In this document: positions 21,278 through 33,200 of the stretch, in pieces
Numbering within the stretch: position 1 is the first letter of the stretch
Layout of the letters: each line of letters starts with the position of its first letter
Source: Desmodus rotundus
Lineage: Eukaryota > Chordata > Mammalia > Chiroptera > Phyllostomidae
Assembly: GCF_022682495.2 (NCBI RefSeq)
Contig: NC_071396.1
Location: 22,751,735-22,815,734, forward strand
Length of the DNA stretch: 64,000 bases
Direction of reading: 5' to 3'
The notes under the pieces: model-generated
What the model saw: the letters and a program-made list of their open reading frames with translations, nothing else
What the model was told of the DNA's origin: nothing
Database searches by the model: none
Made by a program: the position numbers and the translations under genes

Positions 21278-24200
21278 GTGAGGCTGGCGCCAGGAGAGGC
21301 CTGCAGAGGTCCCCTGCAGCATCCTTGCCTGGCCTGGTGGCAACAGAAGGCAGGATGGAGGGGTGATCTTGAGCATCCTCCCTTCCCTGCCTCGACTCTG
21401 AGGTCATTTCAAGGTTATCCCTGCTATTCTCCCATCCCACTGACCCCTCTAACTCAAGGGAAATTGTACCACAGACAAGTCCAAGTTCAGTGTTTTGCTC
21501 TGAGATGCCCTTCCCCTCCTCTTTTCTCCCCATCCTTCCTCTGCTTTAATGACATTTTCATTCCAACTTATGTTTGCTCAAGCTAATGGGAGTTTCCTTG
21601 TCCTGTTCTCCGAGTCTGTGCTCGTCCTGTGGTGGTGGGAAGGGCAGGAGGCCTTCTAGGTGGCGAACGGCATGAGCCTGGGGTTGCAGCCGTTCTCAGC
21701 AGCCAGGAGTTGCCGCTGCTCTGGGGTCCATGTGGCCCACGCGGCGGGCGTGCGAGCCCAGGGGGGAGGTCTGATGGAGCCCCACGCCTAACCGTTGTGG
21801 CCCCAACACCTCCCTGCTTCCCTAACCAGTTCTAGAAGTCTCCGCTTGGTCTCTGCTGAGTCCCTGGTGCCGACCTGTGACGTGCCTTTGGCTGTGGTGG
21901 CAGGTGACAGTTCCAGAATTGTCCTCCTCGTTGCTCTCTGAGTCTCATACACTGAGGAGGCGGCTCATTGCTACAGGCTCTGCAACTGAAACTTCAGGAA
22001 TTTCTCGGCCTGTGTGACCTCCTTTCCCTTTGACCTGTTCTATGTAGAGGCAACAATTTACTTCAGTCTTATTTCTGCGTTCGGCCACCCATCGCTCTGC
22101 CTTCTCTTCCGGTGCCTATTCTTTAAGGGCCTTCCCAACCTCATGTTCTCTTTGATTTTCTCTTGGAGCTCCTTTCCCCAACTCCGTACCTTGCCCGTAG
22201 GTGAAAACCGCAGGGGTTTGGTGGGGAAGATCCGCCCAGTCCAGGTCTACGGGAGCCGTGAATGGTCCCTGCGTGTCCTCTGCTGTTCTGTGAACCTGTT
22301 GGGCTCACAGTCCTTTCCAGGCGTTTGCGACGCTCTGACACCTGGGAGACTCCCCTCCTCTCTCTGCCTGTGCAGACACACCCGGTCTCGGCTCAGGGTA
22401 AGGTCCATCCCCACGTTCCTGTTCTCCTGACCGCCACCCACCCCCTTCATTTACAGCCAAACATCATTTTGGCTTGTCTCCTAATTGTGTCGCTTGCCTT
22501 CCCACCTGGAGGTGGGGGCTTTTGGGGTTGCAAGCCCACCCTTGTAACGGGCCCCACAGGGCCCAGGGCAGATGGCCCATTATTGTTTGTTTCCCAGAGT
22601 ATTCAGTTGATTGAACGTGAATCAAACCAGAGACCTATTGGCTGGATGAAGGGAAAAAAAATCCAGTATTCTGGCCACGTTTGGGGTCAGACACCCGTGG
22701 GCTCCTCGAAGAGCTGCCGGAGAAGGCTGTGGGCTCGCTGTGCCTCCGAGTCTCTTAAGAATGAAACAACTAGCCATTTGGGTGACCGATGCTTTGCAGC
22801 CTGGAGATGAGGTGGCTCGGCTCCAAGGCGAGGGAGGACTCGCCCTCACGGACTCATGTTCACTGTGCCCGCTGTGTGCCAGCCGCCTGTGATCTGTGCC
22901 TTGGGAGACCTAAATCCCCAGCCACTGCCCCATCTGTGTGTCCCCAGCACTCGGGGGGAGCTCTCAGGGACACTAGCAAAGTCTGAGAATTGTGCGCTCT
23001 CCCCCGCCTACCCCCAGGCCGGGTGCCCTGAGGGGCCCGGCAGCCGTCCTAAGCCCCGGGAGGGGTGCCTGCCTGCGGGCAGGTGTCTTAGGAGGCAGCG
23101 CAGTCCCCTCCATGGTACACTCAGACAGGAGACCGGCAGTGTGCTGGGGGAGGGGTGACAGGGAGACCCTGGTCACTTTCTTCTGGCTGCGAACCTCTTT
23201 GCCTCCAGCTGCTGAGGCTCCGTGTGGGGCGGGGCTCCCTGGCCACATCAGTTGGTCGTTTCCTCCTTGTCTTTTTTTTCCCACTTTATACTTAGCTTTT
23301 ACCTTTGTGTCTGTAAAGTTATGTTTTCTCTTTGCTGCCACTTCCCACCCCATGCCCTGCTGTCGGCCAGGGTCCCTCAGGAAACAGTGATCTAGAAAGA
23401 AGACGGGAGAGGGTCGGAGGTGGGCAGGGGTGTGGGCAGGGGTGTGGCCAGAGCCCAGGGTGTGACCAGGGTGGTGGAACAGCCCCGGCCACCGGGAAGG
23501 GGCAGTGACGGCCACAGCCTGGGGACAGGCCAGAGGACGTGGGCAGGGTGGGAATGGCTCTCCCGTCTCTCGCTCATGCCTCCCACTGAGCCACGCAGAC
23601 ACAGGGTGCACTTTGTAAGAGGTTGGCCTCCAGGCCACAGCACGGGGTAGGAAGGGAGAGAAGTGGGTCCGTCTGGTGGCAAATAAACACCCAGCACACC
23701 CCGCCCTCCTGACAGGTGGGAATGGGAGGCATAGGGAAAGTCAAGGTGACCGAGTCCCGTTGTCAGATGGAATTTCCTCTTCTTCCTTCCTCCCCTGGGC
23801 CAGCAGAGTGGCTGCAGGGGCTTTTCCCTTCCGCCTCCAGTGCCTTGGTTTCTGCGTTTATTCTCCTCCAAGACAAGGAGGAGGGGTCCTCTTCTGATGC
23901 TGGAGAAGCTGGGTGCACGAAAGCTTTCCAGGTTTCCCGGCTTTGCCCCTGCTGGGTCCCGGACCATTCAGTTCAAAGAGAAGGGGATCCAGGAGTGAGT
24001 TTGGTTGCAGGCTGCCGCCTGCCGCCTGCAGCATCCGGGCTCCCTGGCAGGGCCTTCCTGCCCCCTGGAGAGGTCCTCTGGTTCACCTGCTCCCCATGCC
24101 TCATCAGCTGGGGGGTGGACTTGCTCTGCATGCTTTCCCTGACACTCACGTCACCGCGAGCGCACGGCACACTCGCCTCGCAGACTCCACGTGCCCTCTG

Positions 24201-27200
24201 CCCTGTAACGCCTGGGGCCTTTCGACCCCAGCAAACGTGACCCTTTGGGATGAGTCACAACTTTCACAGTCTTCAGAAATTAACAGCTCCCAGAATCCAA
24301 CGTAACCCAAGCAGCTCTGTGTGCGTGTGCATTCCTGCACGCATGTGCTCACACACACATGTGCTTACACACACATGCAGAACGGGGAGACACCGAGTTT
24401 ACTCAAAATCGGGGGGCAGGTTAGTTAGAATATCGGCAACAGGGATTACACAAGTACATAAAGGGGTACTTTGTCTCTTCCCTACTCAACCCACCGCCAC
24501 ACCCCAAAGTGAGCTTGTCCGACACAGAGGTACTCAGGACACACAGCTGCTGATGGACATGCCGACCGTCTGTGGCCTGGCGGAGGCGGAGGCAGAGTTT
24601 GGGGGCTGTGGTGGGCACGCTTCTCTGGGCTGCATTTAGTAATGGCTCATTCGGAATTCACTTACTGCCGATGGAAAACAGGGAAACCGCGGCGGGGCCC
24701 AGAAATCCTCGCTGGCCCTTCTGCGCTGGTGAGCATGTGGTTTGCAACTGATTACACGTTAAGTGCGGGTAGAGCGGAGGCGTGTTGGCTTTCTGAGGAT
24801 GGGAGAGGGCAGAAAAGCACACCTCTGCGTCTCTCCTTCCCCTTGGCTGCGCTTCCCCACCAAGTCAGGTACTCCACCATTTTGCTAGAGGGGTTCCCAA
24901 TGGGGCTTCAATGGTTAATGAGCCACGCAGAGCTGGAGAGTTCAGGCCGCAGGCACGAGGCCCCGGTGGCCCCTCACCAGGCCTGCCCCCCACGACGGGG
25001 AGACAGCCGGGCTTGTTCCCTGTTCCAGCAGCGGGAAAGCCGAGGGGACCAGTGCACACCACCCAGCCCGAACGCTGCAGGCTGTTGCGGTTGTTTTAAT
25101 GGACTCCAGGTGGCATTAATGAAAGAATGGAAGGGTGTGGTAAGTACTACCCTCCATTCTGCTCCCAGCCCAGTGTGTTCTGACGCCTCCTGGGAGCTGG
25201 CTGGAAAGGCAGACACGTGGGCCCTGCCCCACACTTACTGAATCAGACTCTGCATTTTAGTAAGTTCCCTGGGTGACCCGTTTCTTCGTTCCGAGGTTCT
25301 GAAGGTCCTGGTGGAGAGCAGGGGTTGGGACACTCTTTCTGCCGTGGCCAGGTGGTAAAATTTTTGACTTTGTGAGCCATCAGGTCGCTGTTGGAACTCG
25401 TCAGGTCTGCCATTGTAGCCCCAAAGCTGCCGTCTACGGGGCGGAAGGGAATGAGTGTGCCAGGTTCCAATGAAACTGTGTGCAATAGGCAGAGAGAGGG
25501 CCAGACCTCGTCTGACCCCTCATCTGGGGCACTTTGTAGAGTTCTTGGAAGCCCGTGATTTCCTACACTCTTCATTTCAGTGAACTTCATCCATACACAC
25601 CGAGTCATAGTGAAGCTTGAGTTAGGATTGGGGAGGGAAGAGGAGCAGGGTCCTAAAGTTTACCCAAAAGTCTCCCCCAAAAGTTCACCTTGAAGAGACA
25701 AAACTTTGGCCACCCCTTGGAGCCTCTTTTTCAGACGCTATTTCTTTTTACTTTATCGTCTTGTCACTGAAAATGTCTTTTAACTATGTTACCAAGAAGC
25801 TCAATTATAAAAATGATTTTTGAAATCGCCTTGGGGTCCTATGTTGAAAGAACATGGTTGACCTGGGGCAGAGCCCGAGGCCGAGTCGTGGCAGCAGGGG
25901 AGCTGGGTCATTTCAGGAACTGGGAAAAGCAGGTGGTAGGCCAGCCTGCGAGCTGTCTCGGATCTCGAATAGCTAAACTAATAGTATGTGGGGGTTTTAT
26001 TTGTTTGTTTGTTTGTTTCTTACAGGACAGAAGTCAGAGCAACAGGTTTGAGTTAAATGCTGAGTGAATTTTGAGTGAGGGAGAGAACTTGGTAGCATTT
26101 GAAGCTGTCATCCATGAGTGGAAAAGTCTTTCTTGGGGAGAAGGGGTGCCTGCCACCAGGCATGACCAGAGAGAGGTCGGGGCCTGCTGATCCCTCTACC
26201 AAGTGACCATTTTCCATTTACTGAACACCTGTCATATGTCAGGGCCTGTGCTAAGTGCTTGGCATCCAGTTTCTTACTTACTCCTCCCCGGAACACTGGT
26301 GTAGATATTGGTGTTGCTCTGTTGTAGAGGACAAGAGTCAGGATCAGAGAGGTAGAGTAACTCAGCCGAGGTCACACAGCTGGTCAAAGGCGGAGACAAG
26401 GTTTGAGCCCACATCTGATGACCCCCTGAGCTCATACGGCTTTCCATGAGAGCCTCTGCTTCCGCTTTCCCGGCAGGTGCTACACGAACCCTTGATTGAC
26501 GAAGACCCTGTGTTCATTGCCACATGCACGGAGCGGGAACTGCGAAAGAGGAAAAAGCGGAAATTCAGCCTGTGGGTCCGGCAGTGCTCTTCCACTGGCT
26601 TCATCATCCAGGTGAGCCCTGGGCTGGGCCCGGGGGCCGAGGGAGAGTCAGGCACCTTGGCCCATTGGGTAACTGATGAGCTGCCCGCCCACCCTTTCAC
26701 GGTGCATCACCCGGACGTTCCAGCCGAGGCTGGAGCTGGGCCGCTCCCCTCCACCCTGGGGCCCTGGGGTAGCTGGCTCTGCCCCCTGCATGTTCTTCCT
26801 ACCCAGCCCAGCCCCTCGATGAAATAGCCACAGCAAACACTGATCAAGACTCTGGCCCTTATGGGGTCAGCCCTCTTCACCAAAACAATGGGGCAGAACA
26901 GGTGACCGCCATCTCCCCTGAGAGCACACTTGTGGTGGGTGCAGGAGGCCCCAGCTTGCTGGGTCCCGGTCCTGCCCTCCGTACAGGCCAGCCCCGGCCC
27001 CCGGGCTAAAGCAGCCCATCAGGAGTGGGGCCCTCCGAGCCCTGCTCCGGTCACTCCCCGTGGACGCAGGCGTGCGTTTTCTGAGAAGTGGCCTGGCTGT
27101 GCTCCAGGAACCGAGTTAGGGTCTGAGCTAACTGGAGTGCAGGGCTCGGAAGGAGAAGGGGGCGGTGACAACCAGAGGTGGCACGACATGAGGGCTCCTG

Positions 27201-30200
27201 GCCTGGGCTGGCTTCTCCTGTCCTGCTGCCCAGCACCTGCCCCACCGGTCACAGCTGAGCCCGCCTTGGCACCCTTGCTGGGCTGCAGCTCCAGGCCCAA
27301 GGCACAGGGGTTTGGCATTCCCTTCCCTCGGAGCTGGACGCCGATCCCCATGAAGACTTGGCCAAGCAGGTCCGCACCACGTTCGCTCAGAGCCACAGCA
27401 AGCAAGTGCGCATTCCAGGTAGGTGTCTCTGCTCCGAGGCACCGTCCCGCCTGCCGCCTGTGGTCCTGGTGGCCTGGTGGCCTGCAGTTTGGGCTGGGCC
27501 AGGGCCTCCCACCGGACCCTGGCCTGAGGCAGCTTGTGCACAGGCATCTGGCAGTTGCCAGAGCGGACCTATCTCAGAGCTGATTCACTCTGAGCTTCCA
27601 GTGACCCCTGCCACCGCTGTAGCGTCCTTCACAGGGACACTCCATGGGGATGGGAGTCGGGTTCACTTCACATAACCCCTCCTGAGGAACAGGCACTCTG
27701 AGTAACCACTTCGGAGTACCTGTCACCTGCGGCACTGTGCCAGGCAACACTGCGTAGCTTTTGAGTCCGTGTTCGAGTGTGGGTTCTGTGTGCACCCAGC
27801 ACCCTTTCCTTCGTGCCAGAAACTTGACGAGTAGCTAGAAGTCATGCCCCCTGGCTGGGGCGGAACTCAGCGGTGGAGTGCCGGGTGCGAAGTCTGTCCT
27901 TTACCCAGCCAGGCCCCACATCTGTCTCTCAGTGCGGGCTCTTCCCGAGGTCTACAAAATCTATAAAATCCTACGTACAAAATAAAAAGTTTGGATCGGC
28001 ACCTCCAAGTTTCCCTTCATTTCTGAAACGCTGTGATTCTGGGAGGCTTGCAGCAACGTGGGAGTTTGTACTGCGGGGCCAGAAGCGAAGCCGGCAGACC
28101 CCAGTCGGAAGCAGTCTGGCTCTCTGCTGTGGCCGGGGGCCACAGTCACGCACCTGTGCACAGGTGCAGGCTGTCCCACAACGGGAGCGGGGTGGGGTCC
28201 CCCTGCCTCCAGTTCACCTCTTTGCTCCTGGGCCCAGCTAAAGGTGCCAATGGCGGGCAGCCAAGCAGGGAGGGACACTGGTGCCTGTGAGGAGCCAGGA
28301 GACACTAAGAAGGAGCAGTGTGGCCTGGGGACAGTTGTCTTTTCAGTGGCACATCCCTCTGGGCTCTCCAGGCCCTAATCCTGGTTTGAAAGGGAGCAGC
28401 CTGGGCAAGGACAGGGGGCACAAGACACAGGATGGGGTTGTCACACCTGTCTTTTCTGTCAGCCTGTGAGGGACACTCTCCTGGATGAGGTGGCTCAGGC
28501 TTGCACAGGTGATGCTGCTTCCATCCTGTGACCCCAGGTCACCCCTTCCCTTCCCAGTCCTGTGCAAACGTAGCCGGTCCCCAGAAGTGCCCTGGGTCGC
28601 CTGTCCTTACCTGCAGCCTGGAGGGGTGGGGTAAACGCGTCAGGGAGGCCCCTTCGATCGCCAGGGTCTGCTGTCCTCCGCTTCGTCAATGCTACACATG
28701 GGTTGTGTACGCACGAGTACCTTCTTCGTTTTAGTTCGTCAAATCCATTCTTCTTCTCAATGACTTCTCACTGGAGAAGCCCGGTTGCTAAGCCGCAGAG
28801 GGACCGTGGCCAGCCCTTCCTGTGCTGTGCCTGCTCCGCTTCACTCCCCGCCAGCCCAGACTTTCTGGCTTTACCCCCTGCCATCAGGCCTCAGAGGGTG
28901 TGCTAGCTCACTTCGGGTGTGCGTTTGGCTGGGCCACGGTACCTAGATATGTGGTCAACCACTATTCTGGATGTTTCTGTGAAGGTATTGTTTTAGGGGA
29001 GATTTACATGTAAATCAGTGGACTTTGAGTACAGCAGGGACCCTCCAGAATGGTGGGGGGGAGGATCGTCTCATCCAATCAGTTGAAGTCTCAGCGGAAG
29101 AAGGCTTGAGGTCCCTGAGGAAGAGGGACTTCTGCCAGCAGGCGGCCTTTGGGTTTGAACTGTAACTGCCCAGGGCCTCCAGCCTGCTGGCCTGCCCTGC
29201 AGGTTTTGGAATTACCAGCCTCCTTAGTCATGTGAGCCTTTCCTTAAAACAAATGTCTCACCATAGACAGAAAGGTCGGTCGGTCGATCTCAATATATCT
29301 CCATCCCGTTGGTTCTACTGCAGAGGGATTGCCTGGCACCCGCCTGGCCTGCGTGGCCTGGCTGTTTCTCAGGCTCACGGCCAGAGACTGCCCTGGATTC
29401 TAGACTAGAGGGGGGGACGGCGGCGTCTTCAGCTTCCTCTTTCTAGAGCTCTGTTTTGGTGGGGGTTCTATTTTTTAAAAAAATTGAAGTCTAAGATGGG
29501 TTCCTGTTATTGAGGAGTTTACAAAATAGATGGGAGGGTAAGAGCTCTGCAAACAAAACCCTAAGTATAGGTTGTTTTTATCCACACTGTCATGGTGTTA
29601 GCATCGTCCTTGGCCTCAAAGACCCAGAGGTAAACGGAGCCCCCGCTGCCTGGCTGGTAGGAGAGACGGAGGGACTGAACATACTCACGGTGTGGCAGAA
29701 CCAGAGCTGTGTGTGGAGTGTCGTGGGCTGAAGGGGGGCACCTGTGGGCTGGGGAAAGCCCCCCGAGGTGCACAGGACAGACCATGCGATGTGCCAGGGA
29801 AGGGGGTGACCTGTGACTGCAGTGTCACAGGGTTGGAGGGACAGGATGGGAGCCAGTGTCACTCACTGCAGGCCAGACATGGTGGGCACGTCCACACTGA
29901 ACACAATGCAGCCTTTGAGGAGTGTCTTGCTGTCCCTCCTTTGCACATGGGGAGATGGGAGCTCCCAGAGTTTACGTCATTTACCCCAAGTCTCAAGGCT
30001 GACAGGTGGTCGAGCAGAAATCAGAGCCAAAGGGCTGCCAGCCCTGCCCCCCGGGGCCCCTCCGTGAGGGAGGAAGAGACACACAGCCACCAGCTCAGAA
30101 GCGGGCAGGTTGGAGTGCATTCTCTTATTTCAAGCACGGATGTCCACGTGGCCAGTATTCTGCGAGCCACCTCTGAAGGCCCACTTCCGGAGGGTCGGGT

Positions 30201-33200
30201 GGTCTGTGGGGTGTTTCTGTCCACACTGGAAATCATCAGGCCTAACAGAGGCGCCCTTTCCCTCCGTTGGGCCCACGCCTGGGCGTGCACTTCAGCCATC
30301 TCGCGGAGGGTCTTTCGGCTGTGACTCTGGGTTTTAATAGCAGTGGAATCACAGGCTGGGGGTCGCTTACAAAGTGAGGCTCTGAAACTCCCAAGATGTT
30401 CTTGCTTCTCGGGCGCAAAGGGGTGGGGTAGGTGCTGCCTGACACTGCAGCTGGCGCCTTCTTTTCCTGGCGTGACCACTGTGCCCTTTCCAGGTCAGGT
30501 GTGTGCGGTGCACTCGAGACTTCCTGTTCTATGTCGCAGGCCTGCCAGGGACTGACCCCCACCACAGCACACCCTCCAGCCCTGTTTGCAGAGGGTGTCT
30601 GAGGAGAACTAGCCCGGGCCCTCGCCTGTCCCGTCCTCTGCAGCCTCCCTTGGTCGCCGAGGAGGGGGGAAAGGAGAGACTCACGCAGGAGATGAACTTC
30701 TGGTCCACGGGGAAAGCTGAGGGGTTGGGAGGATGGAACTCCTTCATCCGAGGTGCTGAGGTTGCACTTCTTGGAAACCCTGTGGCCTTTCTGTGGGGTC
30801 GCAAGGAGTCTGTCATCTGGAGGGACCGTTGTTCTGTCTGCACAAAGTGTCAAAGAGATTGAGAGTCCAGTGGGAACAAATTAGCCACAGTTCAGTTCGT
30901 GTATCGATGCCTGGTGACCCTGTGGAGCCCTGAGAGTCTTTGGGAGCAAAGAAAAGGGTCCGTTAATTTAAACAGTGACAACAAAACCGGTGCAGGCAAG
31001 AAGGGCAGGTTCCTCCCGCTTGACTGTGCTGAACGGGCCGCCTGCCTCCAGGGATCCCAGCCGGGGAGGGATGCTGGCAGACAGAGCGGAGCTCAGAGAA
31101 GGTGGGGGGCAGGGGAGCAGGTGCCGGGCGGGTGCCCCGTGCATGAGCTGTAAGGGACATGGGGATGCTCTGCTGGAGAAAGACAGACAGGGCCCAGAGG
31201 GTCGAGTGGCCGTCGTGTTGTGCAGGGCAGAACCATGCTACATGGCCACTGTTGTTTCTTGCTCAGTGAGGCGACATACTCGAGGGGGTTGGGCTTCAGC
31301 AGCCAGGATTCAAACAGGCACTCCCAAGTGCTCCTACCCCGGTGCACATGCTCGGCCAGTGCAGCAGCGCCCAGGCGGGCCTCCGTGAGCAGCGCTCTGA
31401 ACGAGGTCCCTGCCCCGTGGTGCTGGGCCAGCTGATCTGGAAGCTCCCGTCCTCCCTTGATTCTCATCTGTGAATCTCCAACAGCTTCTGGGGTTCAGAA
31501 AGGGATGGTTTCCGGCGATGGGGTGCCTGCCTCCCTCTGTACATTATTCATTTTTACAACGCCGTTATGAGCGAGCCGTGTTCTGCTTCTGTTTCATAGG
31601 AGGAAACTGAGGCCCAGAAAGATCGGCTACTTTGCCTGAAGTCTCGGCCATAAAGTGATAGGCGATTTGACCCAGGCTTTCTGACCCCAGGGCCTTAACC
31701 AATAGGCCATGTTCTCCCCCAGGGAGAGAATTTTTCTCACTTGAGACGAGATCCGGTGTCTGGCTCTCATCCAGGCCGGCTGTTGTTTGTTGGTGGTCTT
31801 GGCATCAGCTGTCACTGATCTCCCTTATTGTGAGACACGCTTTTTATGTTGCAAGGGCTCAAGGAATGTGCACTGAAGCTTTTTTTTATTTGACGTTGAA
31901 CCTTTTATTATACACTATGTGAAAGAAATCTTTTGCTCCTGATCTGGAACTAACTGGATAGCTTGAAAAGTAAGGATCAGAGTGGAGTTCACAAACTAGA
32001 GTGAATTTTGCTTGCGGAATTGCATGCCAGGCAGGGCAGGGCACGTGTTCGTCCATCTGCTCAGCTGTGCAGTGGCCAGGGTGCCAGCTCTAATCCTGTC
32101 CAGGTTGAACGTGGGTGTGTCACAGGATGGAACCGGCTGGGGTACAGGACATCTGTCACGGGCTTCCCTCAGTGCCCTTGAGGAGGGAGCTGAGAACTGA
32201 TCTCTTCCTCAGTCTTTCGAGTGGGGTAATTTGTCCATAATTTACCATATAGGGGTCCAGAGACGACAGTCGAGAATTATTAAGCGCCCATAGAAGTGAG
32301 GCAGGAAGTGACTGGCTGAGATTAAACCCTGGCCCTCGCCCCAAGGACCTAGAATCCGTGACCGCCCTGATGTGGGTGGGTGCGTGGAGCTCATAGGAAG
32401 ATAGACCCCCTCGCCCCCGCCAGCCTGTCATTTTGAAAGACAGCCTCCCCGGGACTTGCACTTCAGGATGGAAGGAAAGCAGAGTTCTTGACCGGTCGTT
32501 AATGCTGAAGGAGCAGCTGGAGAAGGGAGGGCAGAGAACAGTCCGCGCGCACGAGCCCTGCCTGGCCGCGGTCGTGGTGAGAGGAACCAGCGGTGAGCGT
32601 CGTCGTGAGGTGGTGGCTTGGGGACCGGGCTGGAAAGCCAGGCTGACGGGCCCTGGAAGGGGCAGAGCTGTGCCGTCCCACAGAGCTGAAGGGGACAGAC
32701 GCCCTGTGTCTGTATGCTGCACCATGGCAGCCGACGGCCACGGCGACTGTCGAGTACTTGGAATGTGATGAGTGTGACTGAGGAATTGGGTTTTTCAGTG
32801 TGCTCAGTGTTAGTTAATTCACACTGAACTGGCCACGTGTGTCTCATCCAGTCTGGAGCTTCGCCATTAAAAAGCCACTTCTCCGTGTACAACTTCCACT
32901 TAAAGTCACTGGCCTTGCCAGATGCATGGTGTTATCATCCTTACAAATCCGAAAACTAGCGCTCAGAGCCATTGGGTAACTCGCCCCAAACCACTCAGGC
33001 TGGTGAATGACAGCGCCGTGCCCACCGGCTCCAGCGCTCACCCCCCGCCGCTGTCTCCTTGTGGGGGACTCAAGTCCTCTCGCCGTAAGTGAGCACCATT
33101 TAAATTTTACGGTTCTTGTGAGTGGCCCCCAAATGTCCCAGGCCACAGCCTCACACGCCTGCATTAGCTCGTTCTACGTCATTTCAGAGAGACGGTCACT

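Larger units (their letters stand above)
21278..26476 (+). other. PGBD5: PGBD5 intron 2
   Basis: 5199 bases between a CAG|GTGAGG donor and a CCCGGCAG acceptor. Apart from a GT/CA-rich stretch near 24326-24379, old hAT fragments at 25238-25510, a GTTT simple repeat near 25996-26022 and a MIR just before exon 3, I see no feature. The stretch 21278-24300 holds no recognisable gene or repeat. Confidence 0.8.
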
